A stretch of 64,000 bases of DNA from JAWVFM01 sp963823245 (GCA_963823245.1 CAWGKQ010000010.1:310001-374000); one strand, 5' to 3'. Counted from the first letter of the stretch, positions 8,847 to 18,426 are shown. The notes: generated from the sequence alone by a model not told the origin. Program-made: numbers and translations.

Positions 8847-10089
8847 CTACGCGAAGTCGCCCGGCTCGTGAGGACCGACGCAGGCGACCGCCGGCTCGCC
8901 GGCCACCGCTCGAGCCACCTGGCGAACATCGTCGTAGGTGACGCGGTCGAGCGCGGCGATCATCTCGTCCGGGTCGACCGTGCCGCGGAAGACGACCCCC
9001 TCCTCGACCGCGGCTCTTGCAACGGCGATCGTGCTCTCGAACGCGAGCACGCGCCTCCCGGCCGCATACGAGCGTGCCCGCTCCACCTCAGCCTCCGTCG
9101 GCCCTTCGTCGGCGAGCTCGCCGACGATCTCGCGCATGCGCTCATGCGCCTCGACGCATCGGCTGGACTCCAGGCCGGCGGAGAGCTGAAGCACGACGAC
9201 GTCGGAGGTCGGGTAGTCCTCCGCGCGCACCGAGTAGGCGAGTCCGCGCTGCTCGCGGATCTCGTCGAAGAGGCGCGAGCTCGCGGAGCCCCCGAGGATG
9301 GTCGAGTAGATCGTGAGCGCGGCACGGGCGGCGGGGTCGAGCGGATCGATGCTCGGCCGGTAGCCCAGTCGCAGGTGCGACTGCTTCGATTCTCGAGGCT
9401 CGACGAGGACGTCGCGGCTCGGCGCGAGGCGCCGGCTCTGGCGGCTCGTCGGGGGCGATCGCGGGGAAGCGCTCGAAGAGCCCGTCGAGCCGCCCGTTCG
9501 AGGCCAGCGCCTCGGGGTTTCCGACCAGGAAGACGCCACCGCGCTCCCCCGCCCACGCGCGGCCGCGGAAACCAGCCACCGCATCACGATCGAACGAGCG
9601 CAGGTGCTCCTCGGTGCCGAGGACCGGGCGACCGAGCGGATGGTCGCCGAACATCGCGCGGTCGACGAGGATGTCCGCCAGGTCTGCGGGTTGGTCGTGG
9701 GCGCGGGCGATCTCCTGAATCACGACGCCGCGCTCCTTCTCCAGCTCGTCGGCGTCGAGCCGAGGCCGGCCGACGAAGTCGGTGAGGAGGTCGACCGCCT
9801 CGACGATCCGGTCGGCCCGGACGACGACGAAGAAGGCGACGACGTCGTTGCCCGTGAAGGCGTTCATGCGCGCACCCAGGACCTCGGCGGCGGAGTTGAC
9901 GTCGCGGTAGGTCGGATGGTCCTGTCCGCCCTTGAAGACCATGTGCTCGAGGAAATGCGCCATCCCGCTCTCCTCGGGGCGCTCGACCCGCGAGCCGGCG
10001 TCGAAGGCGACGATCGCCGTGATCGCGCGCGTGCCGTCGATGCCGATGCGGAAGAGTGGCAGCCCGTTGGCGAGCGTGGTCTTCTCCAA
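8847..10089 (-). CDS. M16 family zinc peptidase (one frameshift)
   Basis: The inverted zinc motif HxxEH is visible as MAHFLEHMVFKG near residue 45, with the downstream glutamate in the expected helix (ELEKERGVVIQEIARAHDQP). The C-terminal half carries the usual LGGSASSRLFDEIREQRGLAYSV. The frame shifts once near 9425-9435 (PAPR... to PSRDVLVEPRESKQ), equal to one extra base. Corrected length is about 413 residues, normal for a bacterial processing-peptidase-like M16B protein. The apparent start is TTG 10089. It presumably degrades or trims peptides in the cytosol; no signal peptide is present. It is divergent from the MFS-cNMP gene, with 66 bp between. Confidence 0.85.
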
Positions 10090-10155
10090 CGACGCGATGA
10101 GAGCACGTTAGCCGCCGGCGACGACCGGCCCGATCGGAAATGTAGGCTCGCGTCC

Positions 10156-11841
10156 GTGGGTTCTGCGCTGCGTGGCCGGCTCTCCGAGTCGCTCGGCGCG
10201 CTGGCCGATGTCTTCCGCACCGGGGATCTGCGGCGGCTCGGCTTCGCTTACTTGACCTCCATGGTCGCTCTGTGGGCGTACGGGATCGCGATCTCGGTCT
10301 ACGCGTTCCAGGTCGGCGGGGCCACGCTGGTCGGCGTCTCCGCGGTGATCCGGCTCCTGCCGGCGGCTTTCGCAGCTCCGTTCGTCGCGACGATCGCCGA
10401 TCGCTATCCCCAGCGCGTCGTCCTCCTGTCGACCGACCTCGTTCGCGCCGCGTTGATCGCCGCAGCCTGCGCGGCGGTCGCCACCGCCGCTCCCGCCGCT
10501 CTCGTCTTCGTCATCGCGGGCCTCAACACGATCGTCAGCACCGCCTTCGAACCCGCCAAGAACTCGCTGCTGCCCTCACTAGTGGACCGCCCCGAACAGC
10601 TGACGGCCGCGAACACCGTGCTGAGCACGTTCGAGAGCTCGAGCATCTTCCTGGGGCCCGCGATCGGCGGGTTGGCCCTCGCGCTCGGGAGCGTGCAGGT
10701 GGCGTTTGGGCTCACTGGCGCGCTGCTGCTGCTGTCCGCTGCCCAGATTTCGCGGATCGGCGCGGCTTCGGCGGACGTGGGCGAGGAGGAGGAGGAGGAG
10801 GAGACGCCGGCCGCAGGCGGGGTACTCGCCGGTTTTCGGGCCATCGCCGGCGACTGGCGGCTTCGAACCTTGATTGGCCTCTTGGGTGCCCAGCTGATCG
10901 TCGACGGGCTGTTGACGGTGCTCACCGTCTCGGTCGCCATCGACCTGCTCGGGCGCGGCGAGGGTTGGGTCGGGTACCTGAACTCGGCCATCGGAGTCGG
11001 GGGGCTGCTCGGAGCGGTCGCCACGCTGTCGCTCACAGGGCGACGCGGACTCGCGGGGTTGCTCGGAATTGGGCTCGTCGGCTGGGGCGTTCCGATCGCG
11101 CTGATCGGCGTGCTCCCCTACCCGGTCGCGGCGCTGATCCTCCTCGGCGTGCTGGGAATTGCCAATACGCTCGTGGACTCGACCGCCATGACGCTCCTTC
11201 AACGTGCGGCACCGAAGGAGGTTCGCGGCCGGGTGTTCGGAGTGCTCGAGAGCGTCATCATCGGCTCGATCGCGCTCGGGATGGCCCTTGCCCCTGCGCT
11301 CATCGACGCGCTCGGCATCAGGGGCGCCCTGATCGCCAGCGGGGCGCTGCTTCCCGTATTGACGCTGATCGCCGGGCCGGCCCTCGCCCGCATCGACGCC
11401 GAGGTGAAGCCTCCGACGAGGCGCCTCGAGCGTCTGGAGGGCGTTCCGATGCTCGCCCGCCTTGGCCCGGTTCCGCTCGAGGAGCTTGCGACCCGTCTCG
11501 AGTCGGCGAGGTTCGACTCCGGCACCGACATCGTTCGTCAGGGCGACCTCGGCGACCGCTTTTACCTCATCGACTCCGGCGAGGTGGAGGTCTTCGAGGA
11601 CGGGGAGCTCGCGCGCCGGCAGCGCCCTGGCGATTACTTCGGCGAGATCGCGCTGCTTCGCGACATCCCGCGCACGGCGACGGTGACGGCGACGAGCGAG
11701 GTCGAGGTCCTCGCTCTCGAGCGCGACGACTTCCTCGAAGCGGTCACGAGGGATCGCCTGAACACTCAGGCTGCCGAGGCCGTGATCGCGACCCGTCTCG
11801 GCTCGGTCCGCCGGCGCAAGCCGACCGAGGCGCCGGCCTGA
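10156..11841 (+). CDS. MFS transporter fused to a C-terminal cyclic-nucleotide-binding domain
   Basis: 561 residues from GTG 10156. Residues about 25-400 form a 12-helix MFS-3-like permease (SVYAFQVGGATLVGV, ADRYPQRVVLLSTD, KEVRGRVFGVLES), with an acidic run EEEEEEE in the central cytoplasmic loop. Residues about 430-550 are a cNMP-binding domain: FDSGTDIVRQGDLGDRFYLIDSGEVEVFEDG, then GDYFGEIALLRDIPRTATV. The phosphate-binding cassette reads GEIALLRDIPRTATV, close to the classical GE(L/I)ALL...PR(A/T)A signature, so nucleotide binding is plausible. The likely role is substrate export or uptake gated by cAMP or cGMP. Two nucleotide cyclase-type genes lie within 8 kb. Substrate unknown. Confidence 0.88.
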   Translation: MGSALRGRLSESLGALADVFRTGDLRRLGFAYLTSMVALWAYGIAISVYAFQVGGATLVGVSAVIRLLPAAFAAPFVATIADRYPQRVVLLSTDLVRAALIAAACAAVATAAPAALVFVIAGLNTIVSTAFEPAKNSLLPSLVDRPEQLTAANTVLSTFESSSIFLGPAIGGLALALGSVQVAFGLTGALLLLSAAQISRIGAASADVGEEEEEEETPAAGGVLAGFRAIAGDWRLRTLIGLLGAQLIVDGLLTVLTVSVAIDLLGRGEGWVGYLNSAIGVGGLLGAVATLSLTGRRGLAGLLGIGLVGWGVPIALIGVLPYPVAALILLGVLGIANTLVDSTAMTLLQRAAPKEVRGRVFGVLESVIIGSIALGMALAPALIDALGIRGALIASGALLPVLTLIAGPALARIDAEVKPPTRRLERLEGVPMLARLGPVPLEELATRLESARFDSGTDIVRQGDLGDRFYLIDSGEVEVFEDGELARRQRPGDYFGEIALLRDIPRTATVTATSEVEVLALERDDFLEAVTRDRLNTQAAEAVIATRLGSVRRRKPTEAPA

Positions 11842-11932
11842 GGGGAGTGAGCCGTCAGGCCGAGCGGTGTTCGAGGCCTTCGATGACAACAAACCCTCAC
11901 CCCGGAGGGTCTAAGCGTCACCGTCAGAGGCA

Positions 11933-11978
11933 TAGCGGGGGCGGGTTCTTGAAGCCGCGACCTCCGGGTTATGAGAAG
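11933..11978 (-). other. tRNA-Met-like 3' half (possible attachment-site remnant)
   Basis: Read on the minus strand, TCATAACCCGGAGGTCGCGG resembles the anticodon loop, stem and variable loop of an elongator tRNA-Met. It is followed by a decayed T arm and an acceptor-like CCCGCCCCCGCTA. The 5' half is absent. Tail copies like this are left where elements integrate into tRNA genes. The stretch 11842-12132 around it holds no supported gene. A 6-bp hairpin at 11893-11910 (ACCCTC/GAGGGT) is the only other structure seen. Confidence 0.45.
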
Positions 11979-12132
11979 CCCCCGTGACCACTTGGCGGCA
12001 GCTCTGGGGCCGGTTCACGCACGATTAGATGATCTGAGATCGAGTGAGTTTCGCTCAGTTTGGTACCACGGCTGGTACCCCGACGCTCTGGAAGTCCTCA
12101 TGAGGCGTCTCCGGGAATCGCGCCGAGCTGCC

Positions 12133-12330
12133 TTATCTGGAGAGGACGTCGACGACCCCCCGGGTTTCGGAGATTCGGCCGTCCGTGAGGCGGACGATGA
12201 ACATCTCGTTGTATTTGGTCGTGAGCGCAGTGATCCACCCGTGGGCACGCAGGATGCGGCCCCGTTCGATCATCGGGAAGGACGCCGCGCGCTCGAAGGC
12301 GCGTGAGTCGGGGGCCCGCCGCAGGGGCAC
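12133..12330 (-). pseudogene. SnoaL-like (NTF2-fold) C-terminal fragment
   Basis: 65 residues open from GTG 12330. The part RILRAHGWITALTTKYNEMFIVRLTDGRISETRGVVD matches the last strands of a SnoaL/NTF2-fold protein (YNEMFIVRLTDGRI...). The N-terminal helices and the first half of the barrel are missing, because the upstream side is occupied by the end of another gene. Most likely a truncated remnant, possibly related to rearrangement near the tRNA-like fragment 150 bp away. It might be an unusual short protein, but this seems unlikely. Confidence 0.45.
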
Positions 12331-12332
12331 TA

Positions 12333-12866
12333 CTAGGTCCAGACGATCCGGATCTCAGCGTCCGCGAGCTCCATGAACCGCCGGTGGCCGAGCCGATACG
12401 AGGCCGCCTGGATCATCGCGCTGGCGGGCGTCCATAGGGCAACCCAGGCGAAGACGACGAAGGTTTGCCCGACCAACGTGTCACCGCTTTCGTCGGCCCA
12501 GGTGAAGTCGACGATGGCGGCGATCGTCAGCGCCAGGAAGAAGAGCAGGAGCCCGATCCTCGCCGGCCGCGGACGGAGGCTGCGGCGGATCCAGTGGCGG
12601 CGGGAGTCGATGGCCAGCGTCCGAAGGTCGTTGCGGACGGCTGCGACGATTGTCTCCGCCATCCCGTCGCTCCGCTCCTCCTCGGGAAGCCAAAGCTCGA
12701 GCGTCGGCCCGCCCGAGATCCGGTTTCGCCCCTTTCGAACTCGGACCCAACGGTCCAGGATCCGCTCGCGGACCTCGTCGCTCAACGGACGCTGCGCGAG
12801 CGGCTCGACACTCCAACCATCGAACAGCTCCGCGACCGAGGGGACACGGATCGCAAGATCGGACAC
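12333..12866 (-). CDS. Hypothetical protein with two C-terminal transmembrane helices
   Basis: 177 residues from ATG 12866. The N-terminal 100 residues are soluble (LSDEVRERILDRWVRVRKGRNRISGGPTLELWLPEEE), ending in a basic RRHWIRRSLRPRPARI stretch. Two membrane helices follow (about 103-121 and 133-152), and the C-terminus is cytosolic (LGHRRFMELADAEIRIVW). Positive-inside charge places both ends in the cytosol. I do not recognise a family or function. It stands alone, followed directly by the SnoaL fragment. Confidence 0.7.
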   Translation of the reverse strand: MSDLAIRVPSVAELFDGWSVEPLAQRPLSDEVRERILDRWVRVRKGRNRISGGPTLELWLPEEERSDGMAETIVAAVRNDLRTLAIDSRRHWIRRSLRPRPARIGLLLFFLALTIAAIVDFTWADESGDTLVGQTFVVFAWVALWTPASAMIQAASYRLGHRRFMELADAEIRIVWT

Positions 12867-13065
12867 GAGCTATGTGTACCTGCTGCGGGTGACGGCTCCG
12901 AGCCCATCCAGGGCCTGGAAAGTCCTCGAGCAGGCGGGGCCGCCGAGACCGCGCGATGACCGGATCTACGCCGAGACCCGCGCGCTCGGCGACGCGTACG
13001 TCATGCCCGCCTGAGGGGCGGTCTCTTGCGATTCTGCGGGGTCGGGAGGCGCATCATGTCGCCGC

Positions 13066-14016
13066 GTGACCGAACCGACCCTAGAAGTCGTTCGTCGGCG
13101 ACGTCGACGGGAAGCCATCCGACGGCGCCGCCGGAGGCGGCGCGTCCTCGCCGCGGTAGTCGTAGCCGCCGTTACCGGGACGGTGATCTCGGCCGTCGTC
13201 GCGAGCGGCTCGAGCGGTAGGCGGATGGCGTCGACGAAGGCGCATGCCGCCGCGGCAGCGGACGGCGCCGCGCCCCAGAAGCGTGAGCACCCCCAACAGG
13301 CCGAGCGCCTCCAGAAGCCTGAGTACCCCACCGCCCAGCCGACGCCGTCGCAGCAGGCGTCGCGAAAGACCAACGCCAGGCAGCCTCGAAAGCGGAGTAC
13401 GCGCACCTCGTGCAGGTCCGTGGTCCATATCGGCGACTCGACCTCGGAGGGCCTCGACTCGCCCGAATACCTCCCCGATCGCAAACAGCGCATCGGCGCC
13501 CAGTACGCCCGCGTGGGCGCCGGCACGTGGCGGCCGGAGATCTCCGGAGCGCGATCGATCGTCGAGACGCTCCCCGGCCAGACGAATGCCTACGACGTGG
13601 CCCGCGAGCTGGTGCGCCAGGGCTACCGCGGATGCTGGGTGCTCGCTCTCGGCACCAACGACACCGCCGACGTCGCCGTCGGCTCGTCGGTCGACCTCAC
13701 GCAGAGGATCGAGCGAATGATGGCGGCGATCGGCAAGCAACCGGTCATGTGGGTGAACGTGAAGTCGCTTCTCGGGTCCAGCGCATATTCGGAGGCGAAC
13801 ATGGAGCGCTGGGACGCCGCCCTTGCGGACGCCTGCCCGAGATACCCGAACATGCGGGTCTTCGACTGGGCGGCGCTCGTCAAGGACCGCTGGTTCATCC
13901 CCGATGGGATCCACTTCACGTCGGCGGGTTACGAGGCCCGTGCCCGTCTCATAGCCGACGCGCTCGCGCAGGCGTTTCCGGCCTCAAGTGCGCACGCGGG
14001 CTGCGTCGTCCGCTGA
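13066..14016 (+). CDS. Membrane-anchored SGNH/GDSL hydrolase-like protein
   Basis: 316 residues from GTG 13066. A very basic N-terminus (VVRRRRRREAIRRRRRRR) precedes one membrane helix (about 27-47), then a Ser/Gln/Pro-rich linker, so the catalytic part is outside. SGNH blocks are visible: block I HIGDSTSEGL, block III LALGTNDTADV, and block V IPDGIHFTSAGY with the Asp-x-x-His pair. The nucleophile is the Ser of GDS. Similar domains remove or transfer acetyl groups on cell-wall sugars, so an extracellular esterase or O-acetyl hydrolase is likely; substrate unknown. No operon partner. Confidence 0.85.
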   Translation: MTEPTLEVVRRRRRREAIRRRRRRRRVLAAVVVAAVTGTVISAVVASGSSGRRMASTKAHAAAAADGAAPQKREHPQQAERLQKPEYPTAQPTPSQQASRKTNARQPRKRSTRTSCRSVVHIGDSTSEGLDSPEYLPDRKQRIGAQYARVGAGTWRPEISGARSIVETLPGQTNAYDVARELVRQGYRGCWVLALGTNDTADVAVGSSVDLTQRIERMMAAIGKQPVMWVNVKSLLGSSAYSEANMERWDAALADACPRYPNMRVFDWAALVKDRWFIPDGIHFTSAGYEARARLIADALAQAFPASSAHAGCVVR

Positions 14017-14027
14017 GGCCGGCGGTG

Positions 14028-14624
14028 TCAGTCCGACTCATCGCGAGCGCGCCCGTAGCGCTCGTAGATCACCCGTGAGCCGAACGTTCTGGTCTCGATC
14101 AGGTCCAGCGGGACGTCTTCGGTGACCGGCGGCAGGAACGGTGTCCCGCCACCGACGACGACCGGATTGCGGAACATGCGCAGCTGATCGACGAGGCCGA
14201 GCTCGATCGCCGCCGCGGCCAGGCCGGCGCCGCCGATCCCGACATCCTTGTCGGTCGCGTCGAGCGCCGCAGCGGCCTCCTCGGCCAGTGACGCCTCGGC
14301 GAGCCGCGCGTTGCCCTGGACGCTGTCGAGCGTGCGGCTGAAGACGACCTTCGGGATCGCGCACCAGACGTCGGCGAACGCGGCCGCCGCTTCTGCTGGA
14401 ACTGGCGCTCGAGGATCCCCGAGCTCGTTGTCGCGCATCGACGGATCCGTCTCCCACGGCAGCATGGTCTCGTAGAGCCTGCGGCCGAGCAGATAGCAGC
14501 CGAGCTCGCGTGTCTGCGCGGTGTGGAAACGAAACAGGCCCTCGCTGGGGGCCGTCCACCCGAACGCGCCCTCGCGGTCGGCGATGAAGCCATCCACCGA
14601 GACGCTCATCGAGTAGATCAGCAT
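14028..14624 (-). CDS. Dihydrofolate reductase-like (RibD C-terminal) protein
   Basis: 198 residues from ATG 14624. Start MLIYSMSVSVDGFIADREG is the family's typical first strand and SxDG motif; later GCYLLGRRLYETMLPWE, and the NADPH-binding KDVGIGGAGLAAAAIELGLVDQLRMFRNPVVVGGGTPFLP. The fold is that of RibD reductase/DHFR; these stand-alone versions are NADPH-dependent reductases whose substrate is usually unknown. Convergent with the SGNH gene (11-bp gap). An in-frame extension to 14702 is not supported by conservation. Confidence 0.85.
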   Translation of the reverse strand: MLIYSMSVSVDGFIADREGAFGWTAPSEGLFRFHTAQTRELGCYLLGRRLYETMLPWETDPSMRDNELGDPRAPVPAEAAAAFADVWCAIPKVVFSRTLDSVQGNARLAEASLAEEAAAALDATDKDVGIGGAGLAAAAIELGLVDQLRMFRNPVVVGGGTPFLPPVTEDVPLDLIETRTFGSRVIYERYGRARDESD

Positions 14625-14929
14625 GGCTTCAAGCTCAGCGCACCGGAGCGACGGACGATGATCGCGGTGAAGTTCACCATTGAGCTTGACATCGGGCTCC
14701 ACCTCCTTCTGCAGGCTGCTCTGCCACAGCTAGTGACCGATCGCGAGACGAAGACTCATCGTCGTGGGCGGTCCAGGCGATCGTAGGGCCATTGCCAGCG
14801 TTGAGGGTTCCGCTTCCGGGATCCCAGTGTGGCGGCACGCGCGTGGCGCTGAACAGGGAATTCGCCGCCGAGCCGCGCCTGGGGGTGCCGCGGGCCAGAC
14901 GCGGGCCTCGGTTCACTACGATCGCCGCG
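14625..14929. other. 305-bp divergent intergenic region
   Basis: It separates two divergent genes (reductase left, hydrolase right) and should hold both promoters. I see no supported coding sequence, strong hairpin or repeat. A minus-strand frame is open across it but shows no family features. Confidence 0.5.
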
Positions 14930-16138
14930 GTGGGGCTGTTCTTCGACGATCCCCTGTTCGAGGAGTTCACCTCCTGGCTCGCGCTTGGCCTGGCTCCCTA
15001 CGGCGGCGGGACGCTCGGCGAGGTACGCGCCACGTGCGCGCTCGTCGAGGACGGCAACGACGATTCGTGGTTCGGAGCGTGGCGCGATCAGGCTGACCGC
15101 CTGGTTCAAGCCGGCGACGACTCGGCCGCGAGTGGCCACAGCGTCAGCGCACGCGAGGCCTACCTCCGTGCCTCCGCCTACAACTCGCTTGCGTACCACC
15201 CGCTGTTCGGCGCTCCGGTGGATCCGCGCCTACGCGAGGGGTTCGAGGCCCAGCGCAGCGCGTTCGACAAGGCCGCCGCCCTGCTCGACGTGGCGGGCGA
15301 GCCGATCGAGATCCCGTTCGAGGACGCTCGCATGCCCGCCTACTTCTTCCGCGCCGAGGCCGGCGAGCGACGGCCGCTGCTGATCGCAACCAGCGGGTAC
15401 GACTCGACGATGTACGAAGGGTTCTTCGGGCAGGTCGCGCCTGCGCTCCGCCGCGGGTATCACTGCCTGGTGTTCGACGGCCCGGGCCAGGGCGCCGTGC
15501 TGATCGAGCAGGAGATCCCGATCCGGGCCGACTGGGAGTCGGTGCTCCGCCCGGTCGTGGATGCCGCCCTCCACTTCGACGACGTCGATGCGGATCGCAT
15601 CGCGCTGACGGGTTGGAGCCTGGCCGGTCACCTGGCGCTCAGAGCCGCCTCCGGTGAGCCGAGGCTCGCCGCATGCATCGCGGACCCGGCCCTGTACAGC
15701 ATCGGGGAGGGCTGGATCGGCCGCCTACGGGCCGCCGGGATCGCTGAATCCGTGGTCGAGCGCTTTCCGGACATCGACGAGGCGACGCTGGCGCCGCTGG
15801 CCGAGTCCTTCCACAAGAACCGGGCGATGCGCTGGACCGTCGAGCAGCGCGGCTTCTGGGTGCACGGGGTCGACTCGTTCGGCGAGCTCCTTCGCGCCAC
15901 CGAGCCGTTCACCTTGGATGGGAGGCTCGACGGCATCCGCTGCCCCGTGCTCTGCGCCGCCGCGGAAAAGGACCCGCTCTCCCGCAGCGCCCAGCGGGTC
16001 TACGAGGGCTTGTCCAGTCCGAAGAACCTGGTGCGTTTCACCGCGGCCGAGGGCGCCGGCGACCACTGCGAGATGGGCAATCGCCCGCTGCTCGACCAGC
16101 GCGTGTTCGACTGGCTCGACGAAACGCTCTCCGCGTAG
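14930..16138 (+). CDS. Alpha/beta hydrolase (FrsA/DUF1100-like)
   Basis: 402 residues from GTG 14930. An N-terminal helical cap (AREAYLRASAYNSLAYHPLFG) precedes the alpha/beta core, the layout of FrsA-like and 2,6-dihydroxypseudooxynicotine-hydrolase-like enzymes. Catalytic elements: nucleophile Ser in LTGWSLAGHLAL, acid Asp in AAEKDPLS, His in AGDHCEMGN. The HCLVFDGPGQG strand-loop is typical. Cytosolic; substrate unknown, perhaps a small ester or C-C bond. Stands alone, followed by the secreted TAP-like hydrolase. Confidence 0.85.
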   Translation: MGLFFDDPLFEEFTSWLALGLAPYGGGTLGEVRATCALVEDGNDDSWFGAWRDQADRLVQAGDDSAASGHSVSAREAYLRASAYNSLAYHPLFGAPVDPRLREGFEAQRSAFDKAAALLDVAGEPIEIPFEDARMPAYFFRAEAGERRPLLIATSGYDSTMYEGFFGQVAPALRRGYHCLVFDGPGQGAVLIEQEIPIRADWESVLRPVVDAALHFDDVDADRIALTGWSLAGHLALRAASGEPRLAACIADPALYSIGEGWIGRLRAAGIAESVVERFPDIDEATLAPLAESFHKNRAMRWTVEQRGFWVHGVDSFGELLRATEPFTLDGRLDGIRCPVLCAAAEKDPLSRSAQRVYEGLSSPKNLVRFTAAEGAGDHCEMGNRPLLDQRVFDWLDETLSA

Positions 16139-16302
16139 TCGGGGGCATCGTGCATTCGGCGGAGGCTCACGGCTCTCGCGGCCCGTGCGCAGCCGGAGAT
16201 CGACCGATGTCGTGCTACGGTCACTACCGCGGTCGCTGGTCCGGACTTCTCTGGTGCGCTTCAGTCCTCCGCACCCAGATTCGGCTAGGAAGGGATCCGC
16301 AG

Positions 16303-17931
16303 ATGACCGCAGGACGCCGGCCGCAGTGCCCGGGGCAGCGCCGTTTCGCCAGCCTCACAGTCGCCGCCGCTCTCGCGGTGGTCGCGGCGCTGGCTTCGTC
16401 CGGTGCCGCCGCCGCGGCGGCGCCGCCGCCGAAGCTCGACTGGCAGCCGTGCGCCGACCCCGCGCAGAAGGGCTTTCAGTGCGCCAACCCGCGGGTGCCA
16501 AGGAGCTACGAGCGCCCGGACGGCGCGACGATCCATCTCGGCGTGATCCGCCACCGGGCGACCGACCCCGAGCACCGCGTCGGCACCCTGTTCGTCAACT
16601 TCGGCGGTCCGGGGGCCAGCAAGACGTCTCTTCCCACCTATTACTCCCATTACCTACCCGCTGAGCTGCGCGCCCGATTCGACATCCTCACCTGGGACCC
16701 GCGGGGCATCGGCGACAGCACCGCGGTTCAGTGCTTTGACTCGCAACAGGACGAGAACCGCTTCCTCGCCGGCGTCGGGCTCGCGGGCGAGACCTTTCCC
16801 GTCGGCAAGGCCGAGAAGACCAGATGGATCCGGCGCTACCGCGCCTACGGCCGCCGCTGCGAGCGGACCAACGGCGGCCTTCTGCGACATGTGTCGACCA
16901 CGGATTCGGCCCGCGACATGAACCTGCTGCGTCGCGCCGTGGGCGAGCGGCGATTGACCTACTGGGGGATCTCCTGGGGCACGATCCTCGGCGCCAACTA
17001 CGCGAACCTCTTCCCGAAGCGGGTGCGGGCGCTGGTCCTCGACGGCGACGTCAACCCAAGGGCGTGGGTGCGCCGCGGGGCGAAGCTAGCCGGGGACTCC
17101 TTCTTGGACACCTTCCTCCGCCAACGCTCCGACCGCGGCGCGGCGAGGACGCTCGATGCCTTCCTCGAGCTGCTGCGGCCGCGCCGACGCCGGCCACTGC
17201 GCGTTTTCGGCCGGCACCCCCGCCGCGACCAGGGCGAAGTACGCCACCCTGCTGCGGCGGCTGCGAACGCATCCGGAGAGCGCCGACCTCACCTACGCCG
17301 TGCTGGTGTCCAAGACCGTCTACGCCCTCTATGCCACCCCCTCGTGGAGCGCGCTCGCGAGCTGCCTGCAAGACGTGTGGACGACCGGCCACCCCTGTAG
17401 CGCCCGGGCGCCCGGGGCGGCGCCGACGCCTGCCCTGTCGCCGCTCGGTGCCGGAGCAGCGGCACCAACGGGGCAGAAGTACCCCGGCCAGGAGCAGCTT
17501 CTTGCGATCGTTTGCTCAGAGAGCCCGAACCCACGACCGGGCGCCTTCCGGGCGCTTGACGCCTTCGCGTACGAGCGCTCCGGCGCCGTTGGCCCGTGGT
17601 CGTCATGGTATTCCGAGCCGTGCGCCAGCTGGCCCGCCAAAGCCGCCGACCGCTACGCCGGTCCATGGAATCGGCGAACCCACAATCCCGTGCTCGTGAT
17701 GAGCAACACCCACGACCCCTCACGCCCTACTCGGGAGGGAAGGCGATGACGCGACAGCTCGCCCGGGCCCGCCTTCTGACCGTGGACGGCTACGGACACA
17801 CCGAGATGACGAACCCGAGCGCCTGCGCGACCAACCACGTGGATCGCTACCTGATCGACAAGGTCCTGCCCCCGAAGGGAACCAGATGCGCGCAGGATCT
17901 GAACCCGTTCGGCGAACCCGTACAGCCTTGA
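16303..17931 (+). CDS. Secreted TAP-like alpha/beta hydrolase (two frameshifts)
   Basis: Start ATG 16303 has AGGAAGGG upstream. A signal peptide is visible (RRFASLTVAAALAVVAALASSGAAAAAAP). The core fits tripeptidyl-aminopeptidase/SlpD hydrolases: oxyanion VNFGGPGAS, ILTWDPRGIGDST, nucleophile Ser in YWGISWGTILGANYA, acid in NTHDP, His in VDGYGHTEM. The frame shifts near 17165-17178 (one extra base) and again near 17718, where GACCCCTCACG needs one more C to read DPLTPYSGG, a homopolymer slip. The two shifts cancel, giving about 542 residues, normal for the family. It would cleave short peptides or esters outside the cell. Confidence 0.85.
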
Positions 17932-18241
17932 CCGGCCTCCAGGCAGACCGGTGGCTTCACGAGGTTCGGCGTCTGCCTCGCCGCCACCGCCAGTGGCGAG
18001 ACTGTCGCTGCTAACGCTCTCGGCTCTGGACGGCCCGCTGCATCCATCCGACCGGTTCGCGCTCGGCCGGGTGTCTGGCAGTCGTGGGCGAAGCTCGCGG
18101 GACGCCCCGGAATGGACGACAAGCGGGAGCGACTGACCGTGGCGCATCACGAATGCCCCAATGGGCTCCAGATGGGCCTCGCGAGCGGCGGTCGGCGCTC
18201 GGTTTGAGCCCGAAAAAGGACGCGAGCAGGCCTTTTCGAGG
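17932..18241. other. 310-bp gene-free stretch before tRNA-Ala
   Basis: It lies between the hydrolase stop and the 3' end of minus-strand tRNA-Ala(CGC). Open frames exist on both strands but none has family features or a good ribosome site. Only the tRNA terminator hairpin at 18214-18236 is worth marking. Confidence 0.5.
18214..18236 (-). terminator. Probable terminator of tRNA-Ala(CGC)
   Basis: On the minus strand AAAAGG, an 11-nt loop and CCTTTTT follow the tRNA 3' end by a few bases. The stem is short (6 bp) but ends in a T run. Confidence 0.45.
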
Positions 18242-18314
18242 TGGAGCTAGGGGGACTCGAACCCCCGACCTCCTGATTGCGAACCAGGCGCTCTCCCAAC
18301 TGAGCTATAGCCCC
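18242..18314 (-). tRNA. tRNA-Ala(CGC)
   Basis: A full cloverleaf: acceptor GGGGCTA/TAGCTCC, D arm GCTC/GAGC, anticodon arm CCTGG-TTCGCAA-TCAGG, and T arm GGGGG-TTCGAGT-CCCCC, with discriminator A. Anticodon CGC decodes GCG. 3' CCA is not encoded in full. Confidence 0.95.
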
Positions 18315-18426
18315 AGGTGCGGCCGGTCGGCCGCGAGACGGCAAGGATAGCTCCGCCGCAGCAAGCGGCCGGTCAGCGGACGCCCATTCAACCGGCCCGG
18401 CGGGAGAGCCGATCTAACCTCTGCTC

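Noticed and set aside
9604..10155. N-terminal extension of the MFS-cNMP frame.
   Set aside because: It is antisense to the M16 peptidase; membrane-protein sequence begins at GTG 10156.
12848..13014. A short plus-strand frame (YVYLLRVTAPSPSRAWKVLEQ...) with possible GTG start.
   Set aside because: Lies in a promoter region, no ribosome site or family features; could be a remnant but is unsupported.
14674..14970. Minus-strand frame across the reductase/hydrolase intergenic region.
   Set aside because: No start context, and it overlaps the hydrolase start; no recognisable domain.
17847..18122. Minus-strand frame after the TAP-like hydrolase.
   Set aside because: Composition typical of random high-GC open frames; no domain features.
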